From: Rugalucina vietnamica
Lineage: Eukaryota > Mollusca > Bivalvia > Lucinida > Lucinidae
Assembly: GCA_964017185.1 (NCBI GenBank)
Contig: OZ024871.1
Span: forward strand, 66,282,866 to 66,346,865
Length of the DNA stretch: 64,000 nt
Direction: 5' to 3'
Under the pieces are notes generated by a model. It was not told the DNA's origin and did no database searches. It saw only the letters and a program-made list of their open reading frames with translations. This document shows, piece after piece, positions 38,901 through 52,900 of the stretch. Position 1 is the first letter of the stretch, and the number at the start of each line of letters is the position of its first letter. The translations under genes and the position numbers were made by a program.

Positions 38901-41900
38901 CCCCAGTAAAGATCCACAGCGCCATAACCTTCCACAACATCCCCAGTAAAGATCCACAGCGCAATAACCTACCACACCGTGACCAGTAGAGATCTACAGC
39001 ACCATATTCTACTGGACCGTCCCCAGTAGAGATCTACAGTACGGTTTACTACCACACCGTCTCCAGTAGAGATATACAACGCCATATCCTACCACACCGT
39101 CCCCAATAGAGATACACTGTGTCATTCTCTTCAGCATCGTCCCCAGAAGGGATCAACAACAACATACCCTACCATTCCATCCCCAGTAGAGATCTATCGC
39201 CCCATTTCCTACCACAACGTCCCCAGTAGAGATCTAAAGCGACATACTCTACCACACCGTCCCCAGTAGAGATCTACAGCACCATATTCTACTGGACCGT
39301 TCCCAGTAGAGATCTACAGTACGGTATTCTACCACACCGTCTCCAGTAGAGATATACAGTACCATATCCTACCACACCGTCCCCAGTAGAGATATGCAGT
39401 GTCATTCTCTTCAGCATCGTCCCCAGTAGGGATCTACAACACCATACCCCACCATTGCGTCCTCAGTAGAGATCTATTGCCCCATTCCCTACCACAACGT
39501 CCCCAGTAGAGATCTACATTGCGGTAGTCTACCACACCGTCTCCAGTAGAGACATACTGCGCCATAACCTACCACACCGTCCCCAGTAGAGATTGACAGT
39601 GTCATTCTCTTCATCATCGTCCCCAGTAGGGATCAACAACACCATACCCTTCAATTCCGTCCCCAGTAGAGATCTATCGCCCCATGTCCTACCACAACGT
39701 CTCCAGGACAGATCTACAGCGACATACCCTACCACACAGTCCCCAGTAGAGATCTACAGCACCATATTCTACTGGACCGTCCCCAGTAGAGATCTGCAAT
39801 GCGGTAGTGTACCACACCGTCTCCAGAGATATTCAGCGCCATACCCTACCACTCCGTCCCCAGTAGAGATATACAGTGTCATTTTCTTCAGCATCGTCCC
39901 CAGTAGGGATCTACAACACAATACCCTACCATTTCGTCCCCAGTAGAGATCTATCGCCCCATTCCCTACCACAACGTCCCCAGTAGAGATCTACAGCGAC
40001 ATACCCTACCACACCGTCCCCAGTAAAGATCAACAGCGCCATAACCTACCACACCGCCCCCAGTAGAGATCTACAGCACCGTATTTTACTGGACCGTCCC
40101 CAGTAGAGACCTACAGTACGGTTTACTACCACACCGTCTCCAGTAGAGATATACAACGCCATATCCTACCACACCGTTCCCAGTAGAGATATACTGTGTC
40201 ATTCTCTTCAGCATCTTCCCCAGTAGGGATCAACAACACTATACCCTACCACAACGTCCCCAGTAGAGATCTATCGCCCTATTTCCTACCACAACGTCCC
40301 CAGATCTAAGGCGACATACCCTACCACACCGTCCCCAGTATAATCTACAGCACCATATTCTACTGGACCGTCAAAGGTAGAGATCTACAGTACGGTATTC
40401 TACCACACCGTCTCCAGTAGAGATATACAGCGTCATATCCTACCACACCGTCCCCAGTAGAGATATGCAGTGTCCACCGGGGTCCAACTGATATTTTTCT
40501 TTTGCTCCGGAGCTAGTAAGTTATTCGGCGTTTAGGGATCTCCATCGTCGGGCAACTTACTTAATCTGTGAGTCCTGGTTTTTGATTTATCAGGATGTTT
40601 ATTTGTTTGTTCTTGATGATACATTGACTAGTTAGAGATTCACCACGAGGACCGAAGAACTAACTAAATGTTATGAACCACTGCAGTAGTTGAGGGTGAG
40701 GTTATGGCCATGTAAAATCGGATTTAAACCCGCCAGTAACTTTGTGTTACTGATCGTTCCAAGTCGATACTTCTGTGGTGGTACTTTTTGTTTTGTGTCT
40801 TGGTGTTTGAAATATTTTTGTGCTGTTGGCGCCTTATGTATGTTTTCATATTTTTAGTTAAGTTAAGGTAACTGAGTGGCCACCTATTGGGAAAATAGCT
40901 GCTCATTCGGCTTATGAAATGTTTTCATGGTATAAGTACCTGATTGTTAGTTTGGTTTTTTCCCACCCTGGTTTTTGGAGTGGGAATCTTTTTCTGATTG
41001 CGCCTTTTCCTGCTCTTTGCCTACTTGTACCTTTTCATTCTCTTCAGCATCGTCCCCAATAGGGATCTACAACACCATACCCCACAATTGCGTCCCCAGT
41101 AGAGATCTATTGCCCCATTCCCTACCACAACGTCCCCAGTAGAGATCAACATTGCGGTAGTCTACCACACCGTCTCCAGTAGAGAAATACAGCGCCATAC
41201 CCTACCACACCGTCCCCAGTAGAGATTAACAGTGTCATTCTCTTCATCATCGTCCCCAGTAGGGATCAACAACACCATACCCTTCCATTCCGTCCACAGT
41301 AGAGATCTATCGCCCCATTTCCTACCACACCGTCCCCAGGAGAGATCTACAGTGACATGCCCTACCACACCGTCCCCAGTAGAGATATACAGCACCATAT
41401 TCTACTGGACCGTCCCCAGTAGAGATCTACAATGCAGTAGTGTACCACACCGTCTCCAGTAGAGATATACAGCGCCATACCCTACCGCTCCGTCCCCAGA
41501 AAAATAATACAGTGTCATTCTCTTCAGCATCGTCCGCAGTAGGGATCTACAACACTTTACCCTACCATTTCGTCCCAAGTAGAGATCTTTCGCCCCATTC
41601 CCTACCACAACGTCCCCAGTAGAGATCTACAGCGACATACCCTACCACACCGTCGCCAGTAAAGATCAACAGCGCCATAACCTACCGCACCGTCCCAAGT
41701 AGATATCTACGGCACCATATTTTACTGGACCGTCCCCAGTAGAGATCTACAGTGCGGTTTCTACTACACCGTATCCAGTAGAGATATACAACGCCATATC
41801 TTTCAACACCGCTCCAGTAGAGATATACTGTGTCATTGTCTTCAGCATCGTCCCCAGTAGGGATCAACAACATCATGCCCTACCATTCCATCCCCAGTAG

Positions 41901-44900
41901 AGATCTATCGCCCAATTTCCTACCACAACGTCCCCAGTAGAGATCTAAAGCGACATACCCTACCATTCCGTTCCCAGTAGAGATCAACAGCACCATATTC
42001 TATTGGACCGTCCACAGTAGAGATCTACAGTTCGGTATTCTACCACACCGTCTCCAGTAGAGATATACAGCGCCAAACCCTACCACAGCGTCCCCAGTAG
42101 AGATATGCAGTGTCATTCTCTTCAGCATCGTCTCCAGTAGGGTTCTACAACACCATACCCAACCACTGCGTCCGCAGTAGAGATCTATTGCCCCATTCCC
42201 AACCACAACGTCCCCAGTTGAGATCTGCATTGCGGTAGTCTACCACACCGTCTCCAGTCATACATACAGCGCCATAACCTACCATTCCGTCCTCAGTAGA
42301 GATATACAGTGTCATTCTCTTCAGCATCGTCCCCTGTAGAGATCCACAACACCATACCCTACCATTCCGTCCCCTGTAGAGATTTCGCCCTATTCTCTAC
42401 CACAACGCCCCCAGTAGAGATATACAGCGACATACCCTACCACACCGTCCCCAGTAGAGATATACAAAGCCATAAACTACCACACCGTCTCCAGTAGAGA
42501 TCTACAGCACCATATTCTACTGGACCTTCCTCAGTAGAGATCTACAGTGCGGTAGTCTATCACACCCTCCCCAGTAGAGATATACAGCGCCATACGCTAC
42601 CACTCCGTCCCTTGTAGAGATGTACTGTGTCATTCTCTCCGTCATCGTCCCAAGTAGGGATCTACAGCAGAGATCTATCGTCCCATTCCCTACCACAACG
42701 TCCCCAGTAGAGATCTACAGCTACATACCCTACCACACCGTCCCCAGTAAAGATTTACAGCGCCATACCGTACCACACCGTCCCCAGAAGAGATCTACAT
42801 AATCTACCACACCGTCCCTAGTAAATATCTATCGACCCATTCCCTATCACAACGTCCCCAGTAGAGATCTACAGCGACATACCCTACCACACCGTCCCAA
42901 GTAGAAATCTATCGCCCCATTCCCTACCACAACGTCCCAAGTAGAGATCTACAGCAACATACCCTATCACACAGTCCTAAGTAGACATTTAAAGCGAACT
43001 ACTCTACCAATACGTCCCCAGTAGAGATCTTCAGCGACATACCCTACCACACCGTCCTCAGTAGAGATGTACAACACTATACTCTACTGGATACTCTACT
43101 CTATACCCAGTAGAATTCTACAGTGCGGTAGTCTACCGCACCGTCTCCAGTAGAGATATACAGCGCCATACCCTACCACTTCGTCCCCAGTAGGGATATA
43201 CAGTGTCATTCTCTTCAGCATCGTCCCCCAGTAGGGATCTACAACACCATACCCCACCATTCCCTCTCCAGTAGAGATCTATCGCCCCTGTCCCTACCAC
43301 ATCGTCCCCAGTAGAGATCTACAGCACCTTAATCTACCACACCGTCCCCAGTAGCGATAAATGGACCCATTTCTACCATAACGTCCCCAGTAGAGATCTG
43401 CAGCGACATACCCTACCACACCGTCCCCAGTAAAGATCTACAGCGCCATAACCTACCACAGCGTACGAAGTAGTGATTTACAGCACCATAATCTACCACA
43501 CCGTCCCCAGTAGAGATATATCGACCCATACCCTACCACAACGTCCCAAGAAGAGATCTACAGAGACATACCCTTCCACACCGTCCCCAGTAAAAAATAA
43601 TATCGTTCAATTCCCTACCACAACGTCCCCAGTGAAGATCTACAGCTACATTCCCTATCTCACCGTCCAAAGTAAACATCTTAAGCGAACTACTCCACCA
43701 ATACGTCCCCAGTAGAGATATACAGCGATATACCCTACCACTCCGTCCCCAGTAGAGATTTACAGCACCATACTCTACTGGGGCGTCCCCAGTAGAGATC
43801 TACTGTACACTGCGGTAGTCTACCACACCGTCTCCGGTAGAGATATATAGCGCCATACCCTACCACTCCGTCCCAAGTAGAGATATACAGTGTCATTCTC
43901 TTTAGCATCGCCCCCAGTAGGGATCTACAACAACATACCCTATCATTCCGTCTCAAGTAGAGATCTACAGCACATTAATCTACCACACCGTCCCCAGTAG
44001 AGATATATCGACCCATTCCCTACCACAACTTCCCCAGTAGAGATCTACAGCTACATACCCTATCACACAGTCCCAAGTAGACATCTAAAACGAACTACTC
44101 TACATATACGTCCCCAGTAGAGATCCCCAGCGACATACCCTACCACACCACACCGTCCCCAGTAGAGATCTACATAACCATTATCTACTGGACCATACCC
44201 AGTAGAGACCTACAATGCGGTAGTCTACCACACCGTCACCAGTAGAGATATACAGCGCCATACCCTACCACTCCGTCCCCAGTAGAGATATTCAGTGTCA
44301 TTTTCTTCAGCATCATCCCCAGTAGGGATCTACAACAACATACCCGACCATTCCGTCCCCAGTAGAGATCAATCGCCCGATTCCGTGCCACAACGTCCCC
44401 AGTAGAGATCTACAGCGCCATACCCTATCACTCCGTCCACGGTAGAGATCTATCGACATTTTCCCTACCATAACGTCCCCGGTAGAGATCTACAGTGGCA
44501 TACCCTACCACACCGTCCCAGTAGAGATCTGTCGCCCCATTTCCTACCTTAACGTCCCCAGTAGAGATCCACTTCTACATACACTATCACACTGTCCCGA
44601 GTAGATATCTAAAGCGAACTACTCTACCAATACGTCTCCAGTAGAGATCTACTGCACCATATTCTACCGGACCGTCCCCAGTAGAGATCTACATAGCGGT
44701 ATTCTACCACACCGTCTCCAGTAGAGATATACATGTACAGCGTCATACCCTAAAACACCGTCTCCAGTAGAGATATACAGTATCATTCTCTTCAGTATCC
44801 TTCACAGTAGGTATCTACAACACCATACCCTACCATTCCGTCCCCAGTAGAGATATGTATTGCCCCATTCCCTACCACAACGTCCCCAGTAGAGATATAC

Positions 44901-47900
44901 AGTGCGGTAGTCTCCCACACCGTCTCCAGTAGAGACATAAAGAGTCATACAGCGCCATACCCTACCACCCCGTCCCTAGAAGAGATATACTGTGTCATTT
45001 TCTTTAGCATTGTCCCCAGTAGGGATTTACAACACCATATCCTACCGTTCCGTCCCCAATAGAGATCCATCGCCCCATTTCCTACCACATCGTCCCCAGT
45101 AGAGATCTTCAGCGACATACCCTACCACACGGTCCCCAGTAGAGATCTACAACACCATAATCTACCACACCGTCTTCAGTAGAGATATTTCGCCCCAATC
45201 CCTACCACAACGTCCCCAGTACAGATCTACAGCTACAAACCCTATCACACCGTCCCCAGTAGAGATCTAAAGCGAACTACTTTACCAATGCGTTCACAGT
45301 AGAGATTTACAGCTACATAGCCTAACACACCGTTCCCAGTAGAGATCTACAGCACCAAACTCTACTGGATCGTACCCAATAGAGATCTACGGTGAGTTAG
45401 TCTACCACACAGTCTTAAGAAGAGATATACAGCGCCATACCCTACCATTCCGTCCCCAGTAGAGATATACAGTGTCATTCTCTTTAGCATCGTCCCCAGT
45501 AGGGATCTAAACCACCATACCCTACTATTCCGTCCCCAGTAAAGATCTATCGCCCCATTCCCTACCACAACGTCCCCAGTAGAGATCTACAGCGACATAT
45601 CCTACGATACCATACCGTCCCCAGTAAAGATCTACAGCGCCACATCCTACCACGTCGTCCCCAGTAGAGATCTACAGCACCATAATCTACCACACCGTCC
45701 CCAGTAGAGATCTATCACCCCAGTCCCTACCACAACGTCCCCAGTAGAGATCTACAGCGACATACTCTACCACACCGTCCCCAGTAAAGATCTATCGTCC
45801 AATTCCCTACCGTTACGTCCCCAGTGGAGATCTACAGCTACATATTTCAACGTTCCGAGTAGACATATAAAACAAAACTTCTCTACAAATACGTCCCCAG
45901 TAGAGATCTACAGCGACATACCCTTCCACTCCGTCTCCAGTAGAGATATATAGAGTCATTCTAATCAGCATCGTCCCCAGTAGGGATATACAACACAATA
46001 CCCTACCATTCCGTCCCCAGTAGAGGTCTATCGCCCCATTCCCTACCACAACGTCCCCGGTAGAGATATACAGCGACATATCCTACCATACCGTCCCCAG
46101 TAAAGATCCACAGCGCCATATCCTACCACACCGTCCCCAGTAGAGATCTACAGCACCATAATCTACCACACCGTCCCCAGTAGAGACTTATCACTCCATT
46201 CCCTACCCAACGTCCCCAGTAGAGATCTACAGCACCTTACTCTACTGGACCGTCTCCAGTAGAGATATACAGTGCGGAAGTCTACCACACCGTCTCCATT
46301 AAAGAAAAAGCGCGCCATATTCTACCACTCCGTCCCCAGTAGAGATATACAGTGTCATTCTCTTCAGCATCTTCCCCAGTAGGGATCTACAACACCATAC
46401 CCTACCATTCTGTCCCCAGTAGAGATCTGTCGCCCCATTCCCTACTTAAACGTCCCCTGTAGAGATCTACAGCGACATTCCCTACCACACCGTCCCCAGA
46501 ATGATCTACAGCGCCATATCCTACCACACCGTCCCCAGTAGAGGTCTACAGCACCATAATCTACCACACCGTCCCCTTAGTCCGGCAGAAAAAAAATTTG
46601 ACCTGGAATTGTGTTCTAAAGTTTTTTTTCTTTACTGAATTATGTTCAGTTGGCATTGCCTTACAAGAATCTGAGTGATGCCACTTGGGCATCATTGAGC
46701 AATTTTGTATTTTCAAGATGGCGTTTAAGATGGCGGCCATAATATATAATAATATTTAACAGGGGTCTCTGATTGTTTTTATCTGGCAAAACTGTGGTTA
46801 TTTCAGTACAAAATGATGAACAGGTATCAGTTTTGTATAAGTATTTACATTCTATCATAGTTTCTTTTCAAGACAGGATAAAAAAACACTGTATAGATGA
46901 AATAAGTCAAGAGTTTTCGTAATTTTGGTTTAACTTTTTTATTCACACAATAAGCACTTTAACTTTCAGAACCATTACTCAAGCTAGATTGCCTTATCAA
47001 GATGCAGTGATTATCGTATTCAAGATGTCATTCAAGAAGGCAGCCATGATTTCTTGCGCAAAACGAATTTAACTTAGAATTGAGGTTATGGAAACGTTGC
47101 GGTAGAGTATGGCACCGTAGATTCCTTTGGGGCGTTAAGGTAGAATATAACACTGAAGATCCCTATTTGGGACGTTGTGGTAGAGCATGACACTGTAGAT
47201 ACGTATTGGGGAAGTTGTGGCACTTTATAATCCTACTGGGGACGTTGCGGCAGAGTATGTCGCTGTAGATCCCAACTTGGTACGTTGTGGTAGAGTATGG
47301 AATAAAGATACATACTGGGGACCTTGCGGTAGATTATGACGATGTTGATCTCTACTTGGTAGGTTGCGATAGAGTATGGCGCTTTATATCCCTACTGGTG
47401 ACTTTGTAGCAGATTATGGCGCTGTAGACCTCCACTGGGTACATTGTTGTAGATTAAAGGTTTAGATTAAAAAGTCTCCCCGTACATCATCCATAGTGCA
47501 GGTTATATTTTCTTTTTGGTCCTTGAAGATCAGCGAGGATATTCTGAGAAATCAGAAATTTATTATCGGTTTAGATTCATTTTCTAACCAATGTTTAATA
47601 TATTTGGTCACATTTAGATAATACTAGTCTTTGTATCGACTACCCTGTCTAAAGTTGCAAAATTTCAGTAATTCTCTTTGGCTTCTTGTTGCCAAATCTA
47701 AAGGGTCACTGACGAGACTTTGATAGTCGAAACCGCGGTATGGCCCATCATCTTTCTCATTAATGTGTTCGCTGCTCTTAAAGGATCTCAGTTTAAATTT
47801 TTATTTGCTATTACTGCAGCTGGTGTTGTGCCGTGTGGCGGCCCTAAAAAGTCTCCCCGTACATCATCCATAGTGCAGGTTATATTTTCTTTTTGGTCCT

Positions 47901-49903
47901 TGAAGATCAGCGAGGATATTCTGAGAAATCAGAAATTTATTATCGGTTTAGATTCATTTTCTAACCAATGTTTAATATATTTGGTCACATTTAGATAATA
48001 CTAGTCTTTGTATCGACTACCCTGTCTAAAGTTGCAAAATTTCAGTAATTCTCTTTGGCTTCTTGTTGCCAAATCTAAAGGGTCACTGACGAGACTTTGA
48101 TAGTCGAAACCGCGGTATGGCCCATCATCTTTCTCATTAATGTGTTCGCTGCTCTTAAAGGATCTCAGTTTAAATTTTTATTTGCTATTACTGCAGCTGG
48201 TGTTGTGCCGTGTGGCGGCCCTAAAAAGTCTCCCCGTACATCATCCATAGTGCAGGTTATATTTTCTTTTTGGTCCTTGAAGATCAGCGAGGATATTCTG
48301 AGAAATCAGAAATTTATTATCGGTTTAGATTCATTTTCTAACCAATGTTTAATATATTTGGTCACATTTAGATAATACTAGTCTTTGTATCGACTACCCT
48401 GTCTAAAGTTGCAAAATTTCAGTAATTCTCTTTGGCTTCTTGTTGCCAAATCTAAAAGGTCACTGACGAGACTTTGATAGTCGAAACCGCGGTATGGCCC
48501 ATCATCTTTCTCATTAATGTGTTCGCTGCTCTTAAAGGATCTCAGTTTAAATTTTTATTTGCTATTACTGCAGCTGGTGTTGTGCCGTGTGGCGGCCCTA
48601 AAAAGTCTCCCCGTACATCATCCATAGTGCAGGTTATATTTTCTTTTTGGTCCTTGAAGATCAGCGAGGATATTCTGAAAAATCATAAATTTATTATCGG
48701 TTTAGATTCATTTTCTAACCAATGTTTAATATATTTGGTCACATTTAGATAATACTAGTCTTTGTATCGACTACCCTGTCTAAAGTTGCAAAATTTCAGT
48801 AATTCTCTTTGGCTTCTTGTTGCCAAATCTAAAGGGTCACTGACGAGACTTTGATAGTCGAAACCGCGGTATGGCCCATCATCTTTCTCATTAATGTGTT
48901 CGCTGCTCTTAAAGGATCTCAGTTTTAATTTTTATTAATTTGGAAACATATGTGGAAGAGTATGTCACTGAAAATCCACTACGGACCTCGTGGAAATAAT
49001 TGAGCTGTTTATATCACTTGGTTGATTGTTGTAGAGAATAGTGTCGTATATCCCTACTGGGGACGTTGTGGTGGATTATGGCAGTGTAGATCCCTATCGG
49101 GGACATTGCAATATAGTATGGCACTGTTGATCCAAACTGCGGACGTTGCGGTAGAGTATGGCGCTGAAGATCACTACTGGGGATCTTGTGGAAGAGTATG
49201 TCACGCTAGATCATTACTGGATACCTTACGGTAGAGTATGTGGCTGTATATCCCTACTGAATCCGTTGTGATACATTATGGCGCTGTTCAGCTCTATATC
49301 CTTACTGGGTACGTTGTGGTAGAGTATGGCACTGTAGTTCCTTACTGGAGACGTTGCGATAGAGTATGGTACTGTAGATCACTACTGGGGACGTTCCGGT
49401 TCAGCATGTGGCTGTAGATTCCTACTGGGGACGTTATGGTAGAATATGGCGCTGTAGAGATCGCTTCTGCGGACGTTGGGATACAGTAAGGCGCTGTAGA
49501 TATCTACTGGGGACGTTGCGGTAGAATATGTGGCTGTTTATCTCTACTGGGGACGGGTGAGTAGAGTATGACGCTACAGAAATCGCTAGGCTACTGGGGA
49601 TGTTGCGATAGAGTTTGGTGCTGTAGATATCTACTGGGGACGTTGCGGTAGAATATGTGACAGATTATCTCTACTGAGGACGTTGCGGTAGAGTATGGCA
49701 CTGTAGACTCCTTCTTGGGACGTTGCGCTAGAGTATGGCGCTGTTTGTCTCTACTTGATGTAGAGTATGGCGCTGTAGATTAGTACTGGGGTCTTTGCGG
49801 TAGAGTATGGCACTGTTGATCCCTACTGGGGACGTTGCGGTAGGGTAGGGTAGTCGTTGCAGTATAGTAATGCAATCAAAGTTGCCAAGGCTGAAAAAAT
49901 GAA

Positions 49904-49937
<34 letters not shown>

Positions 49938-52900
49938 ATCAGACTGGAACCCAGGCTAGGCTGAAAAAATGAAAAATTAAAAAAAGAAAAAGAAAAAAAA
50001 GGATCAGACTGGAACCCAGGCTACACTACTGGGGACATAGCTGCTTAGTATGTCGTTAGGGGCGTTGGGTAGATTTTGGCACTGTAGATCCATATTGGGG
50101 ATGTTGTATTAGAATATGGCACTGTAGATCCCTATTGGACCATTGCGGTAGAGCCTGGCAGACCTGTTATCGATTACTTTCAAAGTTAATCACTAACGAT
50201 TACAATTACTTTCAACGATTAACGATTACGATTAAAAGTATTTTTTCCTGGCTTTATTCGATTACAATTACAATTGATTTGCAAAAGTAATCGAATAATC
50301 AATCGATTAGTTTTGCTACTGTCTACTGTCTACGTTATGGTACAGTATGACACTGTAGAACCATACTTGGTCGTTGCTGTAGGGTATGGCTCTGTAGATC
50401 CCTAACAGAAGGTACAAGTAGGCAAAGATCAGGAAAAGGCGCAATCAGAAAAAGATTCCCACTCCAAAAACCGAGGTGGGAATCAGGAAAAGGCGCAATC
50501 AGAAAAAGATTCCCACTCCAAAAACCGAGGTGGGAACGTTTTGTAGAATTTGGCACTGCATGTACATCCCTACTGGGGACGTTGTGGTGGAATACGGCAT
50601 TGTAGATCCCTATTGGGGACATTGCGATAGAGTATGGCGCTGTAGATACCTATTGGAGACGTTGTGGTACAGTATGGCGCTGTTGATCTCTACTGGGTAC
50701 GTTGTGGTAGAGTATGGCTCTGTAGATATTAACTGGGGTCGATGTGGTAGAGTATGGCACTGTAGATCCCTACTGGGGAGGTTGCGGTTGAGAAAGGCGT
50801 TATAGATGCTGTAGACGTAGCAGTAGAGTATGGCGCTGTATATTCATAACAGGGAGTTTGCGATAGACTTTGGCATTGAATATCCACAAGGGGACGTTGT
50901 GCTAGAATATGGCACTGTTTATCACTATGGGGGACATTGCGGTAGAGAATTGTGCGGTATATCCCTACTGGGTACGTTGTGGTAGAGTTCGGCATTGTAT
51001 ATTCTTACTGAAGACGTTGCACTAGAGTATGGCGCTGTTGATATCTACTGGGGACGTTGCGCTACAGAATGGCACTGTAGATACCTAGTTGGGGCGTTGC
51101 GGTAGTGTTGATGTCTGTAGATTTCTACTGGGGACGTTGCAGTAGATAATTAAAATAAAACTGAGATCCTTTAAGAGCCCTGAGCATATTTTCCAGAAAG
51201 GTGATGGGCCATACCACGGTTTCGGCTATTCAAGCCTCGTCAGTGACCCTTTAGATTTGGCAACATGGAGCCAAAGAGAGTTACAGTAATTTTTCAACTT
51301 TCAGCAGGCTAGTCGATACAAAGACTAGTATAATCAAATTGTGGCCAAATATATTGAACGTTGGTTAGAATATGAATCTAAACCGATGATAATTTTCTGA
51401 TTTCTCAAAATATCCTCTCTGATCTCAAAGGACCAAAAGGAAATTATAATCTGCACTACGGATGATGAACGGGGAGACTTTTTAGGGCCGCCACACGGCA
51501 CAACACCAGCTGCAGTAATAGCAAATGAAAATAAAAATGAGATCCTTTAAGAGCAGTGAGCATATTTTCCAGAAAGGTGATGGGCCATACCGCGGTTTCG
51601 GCTATTCAAGCCTCGTCAGTGAGTATGTCGTTGTAGATACCTATTGGAAACGTCGCAGTAGAGTATGGTGCTGGAGATCTCTACTGGGTACGTTGCAGAT
51701 GAGTGTGGCGCTATATGTCTGTACTTGGAACAATATGGTACAGCATGGCGCTGAAGATCCCTACTGGTTTTGTTGTGGTAGAAAATAGCGCTGTTTATCA
51801 CAACCTGGGACGTTGCGGTAGAGAATTGCACAGTAGATCCCTACTGGGGACGTGACGGTAGACTATGGACATGTAGATCCCTACTGGGAAATTTGCGGTA
51901 TAGTAGGGCACTGTTGATCCATAATGGGACGTTATAGAGTATGTGGCTGAAGATCCAAACAGCAGATGTTGTGGTTGAAAGTAGATATCTACTGGGGACG
52001 TTTCTATAGAGTATTTGGCTATAGATCTCAACTAGAGACTGCGTGATAGAGTATGGCGCTATTGGTCTCTACTGGGAACGTTGCGGTATAGATAAAAACT
52101 GTAAATCCTTAATTGGGACCTTGTGGTAAAATATTGCTCTGTATATCTCTACTCGGTACTTTTAGGCAGAGTATGACACTGCAGATACCAAATTGGATAC
52201 GTTGCGGTAGACTATGGCACGGTAGTTGCGAACTGGAGATGTTGTAGTAGAGTATTGCACTATAGATGCCTACAGGTACGTTGTTGTAGATTATTGCACT
52301 GTATTTCCATACTGAAGACGTTGCATAACAGTTTGGTGCTGTATATCTTTACTGGGGACGCTGAAGATCCATACTGTAGACGTTATGGTAGGGTATGGCT
52401 CTGAAGATACCTACTTGGGACGTTTTCGTAAACTAAGGCGCTGTATATCTCTACTGGGTACGTTGTGACAGAGTATGGAGCTGTAGGGGAGGTTGCGGTA
52501 GAATATGACACTGTAGAACCCTACTTGTAACGCAGCGGTAGACTATGACGCTGTAGATACCTACTAGGGACGTTGCGGTAAATCCCCAATGGGTACGTTG
52601 TGGTAGAGTATAGCGTTGCGGTAAAATATATGGCTGTATATCTCTACTGAGGACGTTGCAGTAGAGTATGGCACTGTAGATTCCTACTGGGGACCTTGTG
52701 GTAAACTGTGGCGCTATATATCTCTACTGAGTACGTTATGGTAGAGTATCTAACCGTAGATCGTTACTGGGGACGTCGCAGTAGAATATGATACTGTAGA
52801 TCGATACTGGGGACGTTGCGGTAAACAATGGTGCTGTAAATCCTAATGTGTACGTTGTGGTAGAGTACGATACTGTATACCCCTACTGGAGAGGTTGCGG

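Larger units (their letters stand above)
47460..48935 (+). repeat. 377-bp hammerhead tandem repeat (retrozyme array)
   Basis: Three full 377-bp units plus partial ends, almost identical to one another. Each carries a hammerhead motif (four in all). A 92-codon frame repeats in each unit but overlaps the ribozyme and has no protein signature. It is inserted within the satellite minus arm. Confidence 0.93.
51150..51622 (-). repeat. Hammerhead repeat, minus orientation
   Basis: About 1.25 units in reverse. Satellite directly abuts it on both sides. It is more diverged from the plus-strand tandem copies than those are from each other. Confidence 0.88.

Noticed and set aside
34465..46079. Many 60-117 codon frames in the satellite with text like [11 protein letters not shown] and SRDLQ
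   Set aside because: They are translations of a 40-bp repeat whose frame shifts each monomer; no start context or domain, and they change with each indel.
33790..46580. Regular spacing suggesting a CRISPR array
   Set aside because: The spacers are themselves repeats, there are no cas genes, and the setting is eukaryotic with introns and retroelements.
47720..48752. Three near-identical 92-codon frames as a repeated gene
   Set aside because: They lie within the 377-bp hammerhead repeat and start inside the ribozyme; the repetition explains their identity. No protein signature.
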